Part shown: positions 16,292-23,425 of the stretch, piece after piece | Layout of the letters: every line of letters starts with the position of its first letter | Position numbering within the stretch: the stretch's first letter is position 1 | Source: Hyalangium versicolor | GTDB lineage: Bacteria > Myxococcota > Myxococcia > Myxococcales > Myxococcaceae | DNA length: 64,000 nt | Direction of reading: 5' to 3' | Assembly: GCF_020103695.1 (NCBI RefSeq) | Contig: NZ_JAHXBF010000003.1 | Location: 62,001 to 126,000, forward strand | Made by a program: the position numbers and the translations under genes | Notes under the pieces: model-generated | The model's input: only the letters and a program-made list of their open reading frames with translations | The model's database searches: none | Told to the model about the DNA's origin: nothing

Positions 16292-17608
16292 TCAGTTGTT
16301 GGGCGCGCCCGCGAGGATCCACGAGCGGATCATGATGAGCTCGCCCGTGTTGGTGTCGAAGTACTCGGGGTCGTTCTGCGGCATCCGGCCTCCGCAGGCG
16401 GTGCCGCTGATCTTCTGCACCAGCAGGGATTCCTCGGGCTGGCCCGGGAGCACGCGCTTGAGTGAGTTGCACTCACCGATGCCGTTCTTGTTGACGAGTG
16501 AGGCGTAAGAGCTGCCCGCCTGCAGGTTCAGGGAGCCCGAGGACGTGTTGTCCGAGTGGCACGTCGTGCAGGTGGGGCTCCAGATCGGCTCGACGTTCTG
16601 GGCATACGAGGGGACACGGACATCCATCGGCAGCGTGCGGGTGACGGAGTCGGTGCCATCGGACACGGTCACCTGCAGGGTGAAGCTCTTGGTTGCGGCG
16701 ATCTCGGGAGAGTGCCAGCGGGCCACCGACTCGTTTGGAGTGGTGAAGGTTCCCTGGCCGGCGGGAGTCGTCGTCCAGGTGTACGTGAGCGGATCCCCAT
16801 CCAGATCGTTGGCGGGGACGAAGAGGGTGAGGGTTTGCCCGGCCACGACGGAGGTGGCGGGATCCGGAGTGATGTCGCCAACGTTGGGAGCGCGGTTGAG
16901 GGCAGCCACATTCGTCACTGCGATCGCCACGGTGGACTCGGCCGTGCCTCCCCGGCCATCCGAGACGGTGACCTTCAAGGTGAAGGTCGTGTTGCGCGAT
17001 ACGATGGGCGCCGTCCACGTCCGGGAGGCCCCGCTCTCGGAGCCGAACGCGCCGGCCGGGACGACGGGCAGTTGCGTCCAGGAGTAGGTGAGCGCGTCCC
17101 CATCCGGGTCGTTGGCGCTCACGGACAGCGTGGTGTTCGAGCCCTCGTTGACGCCGGCCGGCGAGGCGGTCACCTGGGTGATGGAGGGCTCTCGGTTGGG
17201 CGGAGGGATGGTGATCGCGATCGGCGCGGAGGAGGCGGAGTTGCCTGCGGCATCCGAGGCCTTCGCGGTGATCTCCTGGGCCCCCTGGGCCGCGTTGGAG
17301 GAATCCCACTCGCACGAGAACGTCTCGCCGGAGTTCTTCTCCACCCCATCCGTGCAGATGCGCGTGGTGGAGAGGTAGAACTCCACCTTGGCCACCTTGC
17401 CGGAGTCGTCCTCCGCGGTGGCCGTCAGGGTCCTCCGGCCCGTGACGGTTTCCCCCGCGCTCACTCCTCCCGTGAGCTGGACGCGGGTGGGCGCCGAGGT
17501 GTCCTTGTCATCGCCACAGCCCACGCCAGGCAGGCTGAGGAGGACCAGCAGCGGAATCCAGGTTCCTGAGGCGCTTCGAGCCGAGGCCGATGCATTCGTG
17601 TCGTTCAT
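16292..17608 (-). CDS. Ig-like repeat lipoprotein with C-terminal cytochrome c domain
   Basis: A 438-residue paralogue of the 2731-4623 product. I start it at the ATG at 17608, because an upstream ATG at 17671 lies inside a terminator hairpin. The signal peptide ends in a lipobox-like GVGC followed by GDDKD. There is one N-terminal Ig-like domain with a Cys pair (CTD...CEW) and two repeats with the DPDGDALTYSWTQ pattern. The C-terminal domain has CTTCH for haem c attachment, SGSLNLQ..SYASLVN, GGRMP (candidate distal Met) and the ending WILAGAPNN, all shared with the paralogue. Probably an outer-membrane or surface cytochrome; the redox partner is unknown. Confidence 0.83.
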   Translation of the reverse strand: MNDTNASASARSASGTWIPLLVLLSLPGVGCGDDKDTSAPTRVQLTGGVSAGETVTGRRTLTATAEDDSGKVAKVEFYLSTTRICTDGVEKNSGETFSCEWDSSNAAQGAQEITAKASDAAGNSASSAPIAITIPPPNREPSITQVTASPAGVNEGSNTTLSVSANDPDGDALTYSWTQLPVVPAGAFGSESGASRTWTAPIVSRNTTFTLKVTVSDGRGGTAESTVAIAVTNVAALNRAPNVGDITPDPATSVVAGQTLTLFVPANDLDGDPLTYTWTTTPAGQGTFTTPNESVARWHSPEIAATKSFTLQVTVSDGTDSVTRTLPMDVRVPSYAQNVEPIWSPTCTTCHSDNTSSGSLNLQAGSSYASLVNKNGIGECNSLKRVLPGQPEESLLVQKISGTACGGRMPQNDPEYFDTNTGELIMIRSWILAGAPNN

Positions 17609-17641
17609 CGGCGCGCATGCTAGGGCCGTTGGGACAGAAAG

Positions 17642-17673
17642 AAAAAAGGGTGCACGCCGAAAAGCGTGCACCC
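17642..17673 (-). terminator. Rho-independent terminator of the 17702-18157 gene
   Basis: A perfect 10-bp stem, 17648-17657 with 17664-17673, with a six-base loop, followed in the minus direction by six Us (17647-17642). It sits 28 bases past the stop of the minus-strand gene at 17702 and before the start of the next minus-strand gene. Confidence 0.88.
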
Positions 17674-17701
17674 CTTGAAAAACTGGGAGAAGGCGAACGG
17701 A

Positions 17702-18157
17702 TCAGTTGCCGGTGAGGAGGCTGGCGACCTTGGACGCGGCGAACTGGGTGAGGTTGTACTTGTCGCCCTGAGCCGCGGCCGAGTCATCGCCCTTGCGCGA
17801 GCCCATGAAGCCCTTGACCAGGTCGAGCACGCCACCGGAGCTGTTGAGCTGCGAGCCCAGGCCGAGAGCGGAGCCGAGGCCCGTCTTGCTCAGGAGCGTA
17901 CCGGCCTTGCCCAGCAGGCCACCACCGAGGTTGCCGACGAGGCCGCTGACGATGCCCTTGAGGCCACCGCCGTTGAGGACGCTGTTGGCCACACCGACGA
18001 CCTTGGCGGCGCCGGCGATGAAGGGGCCCACGCCCGGAATGAACGAGGCGATCTGCCCCAGAGGCCCGTTGAGGATCTTGCTCGCGAAGCCGACCGCCTT
18101 CTTGGCGATGTCACCGATCTTCTTGAACGCCTTGCCGATGCTCTTGATGAATCCCAT
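17702..18157 (-). CDS. Small cationic amphipathic Gly-rich protein
   Basis: A 151-residue protein. The first ~30 residues, starting MGFIKSIGKAFKKIGDIAKK, form a strongly cationic amphipathic helix like those of membrane-active peptides. Residues ~30-110 are Gly/Leu/Val/Ala-rich with GxxxG-like spacing and no charged residues for long stretches; the tail is polar. There is no cleavable signal peptide and no known domain. AGAGAG-type purines lie upstream of the ATG and a strong terminator follows. The upstream same-strand gene at 18264 encodes a soluble acidic protein, a possible partner. A membrane-active toxin, bacteriocin-like or pore-forming role is inference from composition only. Confidence 0.72.
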   Translation of the reverse strand: MGFIKSIGKAFKKIGDIAKKAVGFASKILNGPLGQIASFIPGVGPFIAGAAKVVGVANSVLNGGGLKGIVSGLVGNLGGGLLGKAGTLLSKTGLGSALGLGSQLNSSGGVLDLVKGFMGSRKGDDSAAAQGDKYNLTQFAASKVASLLTGN

Positions 18158-18263
18158 GGCAAACTCTCTTATGTCGAAAGGAAAAGTACAGCGTTGAAGG
18201 GATTATCCGGGGGAGCGCCGAGGAGTTGTGTGGCGACTTCACTTTTTTGTGAGCCCCGTCGGA

Positions 18264-18689
18264 TCAAGGCTTTAGCGGGTTGCGCCCCTTCTTGATCGCG
18301 TCGTCGAGGTTGGGATCATTCTTGGGCTTTACGTCCTCGGCGCTCTGGCCGGAGAGATCGACGGCCTTCTTGCGGGTGTCCTCGAAGCCGCTGGGGTTCT
18401 GGCCGGCCTTGAAGGCCTCGACGCTGGCGCGGACGTTGGCCTCGATGGCCTCGTAGGTGGGGGGCTCGACCCCCATCTTGCGGAGGTTCTCGTCACTGAC
18501 GACGAGGAAGGCGGGCTCCACGCCGGGGTTGTTCATGTAGTACCCGACGGTGTTGACGAACTCGTCGAGGTCCATCTCGAGTTCCGCGGCGATCTTCGCG
18601 ACGTTCGGATCCGCGAGGATCTTCTTGCGTAGCTCGGCGGAGATTGGCGGGGGGGCGTCGAGTTGCTCGATGTCGGCTCCATTGCTCAT
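18264..18689 (-). CDS. Small soluble protein of unknown function, possible partner of the 17702 product
   Basis: A 141-residue, charged, mostly helical protein with no signal peptide, membrane segment or Cys. The middle (~residues 25-95) looks like a compact helical domain (ADPNVAKIAAELEMDLDEF, VVSDENLRKMGVEPPTYEAIE) and the C terminus is polar and probably disordered. I recognise no family. It is 106 bp upstream of the amphipathic protein gene on the same strand. The gap contains no strong terminator, so co-transcription is possible and it might be an immunity factor, chaperone or regulator; that is inference. Confidence 0.65.
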   Translation of the reverse strand: MSNGADIEQLDAPPPISAELRKKILADPNVAKIAAELEMDLDEFVNTVGYYMNNPGVEPAFLVVSDENLRKMGVEPPTYEAIEANVRASVEAFKAGQNPSGFEDTRKKAVDLSGQSAEDVKPKNDPNLDDAIKKGRNPLKP

Positions 18690-18978
18690 TTGGACCTCGG
18701 GGTAACGTTGAGGCCGGAGAGTATGGAGGTGTCCTCCCGCTGTTGTCGATGGGCTACTCCCGGTCCGTTGCCGTGGGCCTGGCCACGATCCGGCGGATCT
18801 CCGCGATGAGCCAATCGCATTGTGGCTGCGATTTGAGTCCGGACCTTGGGGGTTGAGAAAAGTGAGTGGCGTGTTGCTTGATGGTCTGCCCTGCCAGAAA
18901 AGCGTGGTGCCGATAGCCGATCCCGGGGATGGTTCGGCAGTAGCGCTGTCGCCCTCCAGGACCGCCAGGAGAGTCCGA
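18690..18978. other. Divergent intergenic region
   Basis: This 289-bp gap separates the minus-strand 18264 gene from pssA on the plus strand and must hold promoters for both. A tight palindrome GGAGG-TGT-CCTCC lies at 18725-18737. I see no convincing sigma-70 or sigma-54 promoter and no RNA gene. Confidence 0.35.
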
Positions 18979-19632
18979 ATGACGACGACGACCGATCCAC
19001 GAGAGAAACCGCCCCGCCGTCACTTTTCGATGATCCGGACCTTTGTGCTCGCGGACTTCGTCACGCTGGGCAATGGGTTCTCGGGGGCAGGGGCGATCCT
19101 GTCGGCCATGCAGTACCTGGCGACGGGGGAGCTGCGGTGGTTGTGGGTGGCTTTCGGGTTGATGCCGTTGGCGCTGGTGCTGGACTTCGCGGATGGGCGG
19201 ATTGCCCGTTGGCGCTTCAAGTCTTCGCCGCTGGGGGCGGACCTGGACTCACTGGCGGACGTCATCTCGTTCGGCATGGCGCCGGCGGCGCTGGCGTTCG
19301 CGGTGGGGATGCGGGGGGCGCTGGATGTGGGGGTGCTCCTCTATTTCGTGGCCTGTGGGATCAGCCGCCTGGCGCGCTTCAACGTCACGGCGGCCGAGCT
19401 CAGCGATGGGACGGGCAAGGTGAAGTACTTCGAGGGCACGCCCATCCCCACGAGCCTGGCGCTGGTGGCGGTGTTGGCGGTGGCCACGTGGCAGGGGCGG
19501 ATTGGCATCGGGGAGCAGCTCCTGGGAGGCGTGTGGCACTTGGGCCCTTTTGAACTGCACCCCCTGGTGCTGCTGTACCTGCTGAGCGGCAGCGCGATGA
19601 TCAGCAAGACCCTGCGGATTCCGAAGTTCTGA
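18979..19632 (+). CDS. pssA: CDP-diacylglycerol-serine O-phosphatidyltransferase
   Basis: A 217-residue membrane enzyme of the CDP-alcohol phosphatidyltransferase family. The signature DG..AR........G...D...D is complete (DGRIARWRFKSSPLGADLDSLADV), with the Asp residues binding the metal and CDP-lipid. About six hydrophobic segments follow. The N-terminal polar stretch then MIRTFVLADFVTLGNGFSG, and the later GISRLARFNV and FEGTPIP motifs, are typical of the phosphatidylserine synthase subgroup. Its product feeds phosphatidylethanolamine synthesis. The ATG at 18979 has AGGAGAG eight bases upstream; the frame is open further up without support. Ethanolamine use by the EutBC at 9166 is a loose metabolic link. 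Confidence 0.87.
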   Translation: MTTTTDPREKPPRRHFSMIRTFVLADFVTLGNGFSGAGAILSAMQYLATGELRWLWVAFGLMPLALVLDFADGRIARWRFKSSPLGADLDSLADVISFGMAPAALAFAVGMRGALDVGVLLYFVACGISRLARFNVTAAELSDGTGKVKYFEGTPIPTSLALVAVLAVATWQGRIGIGEQLLGGVWHLGPFELHPLVLLYLLSGSAMISKTLRIPKF

Positions 19633-19830
19633 GGGATGTTTCTCAGCGAACGTCCGCTTCGGGAAACGTGCAGTCCCCTGCGTGTCCGCGCCGTTCCCCA
19701 TGAGTTCCCCGACTGTGTGGTTGCTCGCCCATGGGTGGGTGCCTAGTTTCGCCACGTGATCCTCAGCAACTCCCAGGGTGGCCGTGGGAGTACCTGAGGT
19801 GGGTGGGGTGACGGTGTGGGGGTAGGGACC

Positions 19831-22773
19831 ATGAGTGGGCGCTGGGGCCTGTGGGCCCTCGTGATGGGGCTGCTTGCGGGGTGTGCGGATCGGGAGCGTT
19901 CGTCCATGGCGGATGGCCGGCTCACCGCCACGCCCGCAGGCATCGATTTTCAACGTGTGGCGGTGTTCGACGGCCGCGAAGCAGCGGTGACGCTGCGCAA
20001 CGTGGGCCGTTCGCGCATCGAGGTCGACGACATCTGGGTGGAAGGGCCGGACGGGCAGTACCTGGCCAGCTTCACCCATGAGGGACCTCACAGCCTGTTG
20101 CCGGGCAGCGAGTGTGGTCTCAAGGTGCGCTTCGCGCCGCTGGAGCCGGGCGAGCTGCCCGCCACGCTCGTCATCCGTTCCGATGCGAAGCGCGAGCCCA
20201 TCCTCCGCATTCCGCTGAAGGGTGCGGGCGTGGATGCCTGGGCGCGCGTGTCGCCGCACAAGCTGGACTTTGGCCGCATCGAGGCCGAGTCCTCGAAGAC
20301 GCTGTCCGTCACCGTCGAGAACCCCACGGACCTGCCCGTGGAGGTGACCACCCGTCTGGTGGGTGCGGACAAGGACGAGTTCTCCATCTCCCCGGTGATG
20401 CTGGGAGCAGGGGAGAAGCGCGAGCTGCCGCTGACGTTCAACCCGGTGGCTGTAGGGCGTAAGAGCGTGGCGCTCGCGGTGACGCCGTGCCGGGGTTGCG
20501 CGGACGTGCCGGTGATGGTGTCCGCCGAGTCCCTGGACCGCGCCGTGGTGGCCGAGCCGGCCGAGCTGGATTTCGGCGGGGTGCCCATCGACAAGGACAA
20601 GCGGCTGATGGCGCGCATCCACAACATCAGCACCGAGCCGATGTCGGTGACCCAGCTCGATCTCGGGGGAAAGGATGCCTCTTTCAGCCTCGGCGCCACG
20701 GGCTTTCCGCTGGTGCTCCAGCCGGACGAGGTGCGCGAGTGGGAGGTGCGCTACAGCCCCGGCCACATGGGCTTCGCGGATGACACCGCCAGCTTCCACG
20801 TGGTCAGCAAGCGCAACCCCATCACTCCGGTGGCCCTTCGAGGACATGGCGGTGCGGCGGAGCTGTGCGTCTCTCCGGTGGCTTATGACTTCGGGTCGCA
20901 GCCGATCGGCGCCAAGACGTCGGTCGTCGTCAATATCAAGAACTGCGGCTCGGAGAACGGCGGGCCGCTGAAGCTCACTGGCCTGGACTTCCAGCCCGAC
21001 CCGTCGGGCCCGGTACAGTTCAGCACTTCGCCGATGCTGCTCCCGTACACGCTGAATCCCGGGCAGGAGGTGAACCTCAAGGTCTTCTACGAGCCCTCCC
21101 GCGAGGGCGATACCACTGGCGGGCTCGTGTTGAGCACGAACGCGTTCAACGCCGCGTCGGTGCTGCTGAACTTCCACGGTGTGTCCCGGCCCCATGCGCC
21201 CTGCCAGCTCGCTGTCACTCCGATGGCGGTGAACTTCGGCACGGTGCCACCCCGGCGCGGCGCCGTGCTGGGTGTGAAGCTGGAGAACCGTGGCGATGAT
21301 GTGTGCCCCGTGAAGAACATCCGCCTGCGCGACGACGGTGGCGGCGTGTTCCGGATGCCGGGCGGCGAGCTGGACGGTCTCATCATCTACCCGGGCAACT
21401 GGTTCAGCTTCCAGGTGGCGTTCGATTCGCCGGCCTCCGGTGGAACATTCCTGGGCACGGTGCAGGTCGAACAGTCCGATCCGGTCAACCCGCTGCTCCT
21501 CGTGCCGCTGCAGGCCAACTCGCAGAGCGCCTGCCTGGTGCCCACTCCGCGCTTCGTGGACTTCGGTGTCGGCCGCAAGGACTGCCCGCCGACGCCTCGC
21601 CAGGTGAACTACCTGAACGCATGCCCGGGCCCGATCACCGTCTCTGGCGTACGCCTGGGGCCGGGCACCACGGACTCGGAGTTCTTCTTGAAGGATGCGC
21701 CCAACCCGCTGCCCATCACGCTGCAGCCAGGTGACGCCTTCTCCGCAGAGGTCGAGTACTACGCCCAGGTCACGGGCATGAACCTGTCTCCTCTCTACGT
21801 GGACTCGAGCGACCTGCCCGAGCCGCTGCTCGTCCCGCTGCTCGGCGAGTCCTCCAAGAAGGTGGACAAGAAGGACACCTTCATCCAGCAGGACGGCACG
21901 AAGGTGGACGTCCTCTTCGTGGTGGACAACACCGCCTCCATGGTCGAGGAGCAGCCGCGCTTCATCAACGCGCTGCCGGCCTTCGTGGGCACCGCGCTGG
22001 ACAAGAAGGTGGATCTGCACGTGGCGGTGACCACCACCGGCATCACCCCGGAGTCCAACGCTTGCCCGGGCGGAGCGATGGGCGGCGAGGCCGGGCGCAT
22101 CTTCCCGGTGGACGGCAGCCGTCAGCGCATCCTCACGAACCAGACGCAGGACCTGACCACGAAGCTCCAGGGCAACGCCCAGGTGGGCCAGTGCGCCTCC
22201 GTGGAGCAGGGCTTCGAGGCCGTGCGCCGCGCGCTCTCGGATCCGCTCGTGGCCAACGCGGATGATCCGCGCACCCCGCAGCCCAACGACGGCAACGCGG
22301 GCTTCCTCCGGGACGAGGCCGCACTCGTGGTCGTCTTCGTGGGCGATGAGGATGATCACTCGCCGGACAGCGTGGAGACCTACGTTCGCTTCTTCCAGGG
22401 CAAGAAGGGCGAGTTCCAGCCGCAGCGCATGACGATCTACGCCATCGCGCCCACCGACTCGACCTGCGCCACGGCGGGCGGCTATGGCACCCGGTATGCC
22501 GAAGCCACCAGCCGGACGGGCGGCGAGGTGCTCTCGGTGTGCGCCTCGGACTACGCGCCACTCCTGCGCAACGTGGCCAACAAGGCGTTCTCGCCTCAGG
22601 ACCGCTTCCCGCTGAGCGAGCTGCCAGACCCGGGCTCGGTGACTGTGACGATCAACGGCGCGCCCGTGACTTCGGGCTGGAGCTACGACGCCAGCTCCAA
22701 CAGCGTCGTGTTCGCTCCCAGCCCGGCGCCCGGCGCCAAGGTGGAGATCGGCTACCGCCGCGCCTGCCAGTAA
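19831..22773 (+). CDS. Large lipoprotein with ASH/choice-of-anchor repeats and a VWA domain
   Basis: A 980-residue lipoprotein with lipobox LLAGC. Residues ~25-680 consist of about six ~100-residue beta-sandwich repeats of the choice-of-anchor D/ASPM-SPD-2-Hydin type (DFG.V.......V.L.N.G...., then GE.....V.F.P). Residues ~690-880 form a von Willebrand A-like domain with VDVLFVVDNTASM as the metal-site motif (DNTAS in place of DxSxS) and later VVFVGDEDDHS. The end is a short beta domain (VTVTINGAPV..GWSYD). Probably an outer-surface adhesion or matrix protein. The start is supported by GGGGTAGGGA before the ATG. No neighbouring gene suggests a specific ligand. Confidence 0.84.
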   Translation: MSGRWGLWALVMGLLAGCADRERSSMADGRLTATPAGIDFQRVAVFDGREAAVTLRNVGRSRIEVDDIWVEGPDGQYLASFTHEGPHSLLPGSECGLKVRFAPLEPGELPATLVIRSDAKREPILRIPLKGAGVDAWARVSPHKLDFGRIEAESSKTLSVTVENPTDLPVEVTTRLVGADKDEFSISPVMLGAGEKRELPLTFNPVAVGRKSVALAVTPCRGCADVPVMVSAESLDRAVVAEPAELDFGGVPIDKDKRLMARIHNISTEPMSVTQLDLGGKDASFSLGATGFPLVLQPDEVREWEVRYSPGHMGFADDTASFHVVSKRNPITPVALRGHGGAAELCVSPVAYDFGSQPIGAKTSVVVNIKNCGSENGGPLKLTGLDFQPDPSGPVQFSTSPMLLPYTLNPGQEVNLKVFYEPSREGDTTGGLVLSTNAFNAASVLLNFHGVSRPHAPCQLAVTPMAVNFGTVPPRRGAVLGVKLENRGDDVCPVKNIRLRDDGGGVFRMPGGELDGLIIYPGNWFSFQVAFDSPASGGTFLGTVQVEQSDPVNPLLLVPLQANSQSACLVPTPRFVDFGVGRKDCPPTPRQVNYLNACPGPITVSGVRLGPGTTDSEFFLKDAPNPLPITLQPGDAFSAEVEYYAQVTGMNLSPLYVDSSDLPEPLLVPLLGESSKKVDKKDTFIQQDGTKVDVLFVVDNTASMVEEQPRFINALPAFVGTALDKKVDLHVAVTTTGITPESNACPGGAMGGEAGRIFPVDGSRQRILTNQTQDLTTKLQGNAQVGQCASVEQGFEAVRRALSDPLVANADDPRTPQPNDGNAGFLRDEAALVVVFVGDEDDHSPDSVETYVRFFQGKKGEFQPQRMTIYAIAPTDSTCATAGGYGTRYAEATSRTGGEVLSVCASDYAPLLRNVANKAFSPQDRFPLSELPDPGSVTVTINGAPVTSGWSYDASSNSVVFAPSPAPGAKVEIGYRRACQ

Positions 22774-22891
22774 ACGCCTCGGACGGGCTCTCGCGGGCCC
22801 GATTTTCGGGCTCCAAACAGGGGATGTCGGCCCCAGGTGCTACAGGGCTGGTTCAACCTGTGCGGATGACCAGAAAATTGGAGGACCCCGC

Positions 22892-23293
22892 GTGCTGAGT
22901 ACCCTGAGCCCGTCGCAGCCGCAGCCGAGGAGGCGCCTGGTGAGCACCCGTCAGCACATGCAGCCGTTGTCCGCCGCGCCCCAGAACTCGCGCGCCGCGG
23001 GTCCCGGTTTGCGCGTCATTCGCGGGGAAGGCCAGCGCCGTCCCGATGAGCCGCTCACCTCCCGGGATGCCGTGGCCCGCGTGCTCATGGAGGCCGGTGC
23101 GGACCTGTTGCTGCGCCGCATTTCCCCCGCACGCGCCGAGGAGATCGAGCGCCAGGTCGACCGCGCCCTCGAGCTCTTCGACCGGGTGGAGGCCAACCCC
23201 CTGGTCCTTCCCGTGCTCCGCCGTCACCTGGATGCCCTGGATGCGCTCATGCGCGAGACTCGCGAGCGCCGCCCGTCCCGCCGGGGCGGTTGA
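22892..23293 (+). CDS. Small conserved-looking protein of unknown function
   Basis: A 133-residue soluble protein starting at GTG with TTGGAGGA eight bases upstream. The first ~60 residues are Arg/Pro/Gln-rich and probably disordered. The rest is helical (SRDAVARVLMEAGADLLLRR, then EEIERQVDRALELFDRVEANPLVLPVLRRHLDALDALM), suggestive of a helical bundle or dimerisation module. No family recognised. It lies 132 bp upstream of two tandem kinases and could belong with them. Confidence 0.6.
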   Translation: MLSTLSPSQPQPRRRLVSTRQHMQPLSAAPQNSRAAGPGLRVIRGEGQRRPDEPLTSRDAVARVLMEAGADLLLRRISPARAEEIERQVDRALELFDRVEANPLVLPVLRRHLDALDALMRETRERRPSRRGG

Positions 23294-23425
23294 GCCCTCG
23301 TTCACCTGCCTGCCCGGGCCCGACCCAATTCCTGAATCTGAACCAGGGGTTTGACCCCCCCGCCGGTGCCGCTTACGCTCGGGTTCTTTGTAAACCCGGG
23401 CCCTCCCAGCGGGCGGGTCAGATTC

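Noticed and set aside
17609..17671. Extended start at 17671 for the cytochrome lipoprotein
   Set aside because: The start would lie inside the terminator hairpin of the upstream gene, and the added residues are not signal-like.
18860..18890. TGGC...TTGC resembling a sigma-54 promoter
   Set aside because: The GG and GC dinucleotides are six bases apart instead of ten.
19249..22359. A 1036-residue open frame on the minus strand
   Set aside because: It runs antisense to the ASH/VWA lipoprotein and pssA and shows no domain or signal; codon-shadow artefact.
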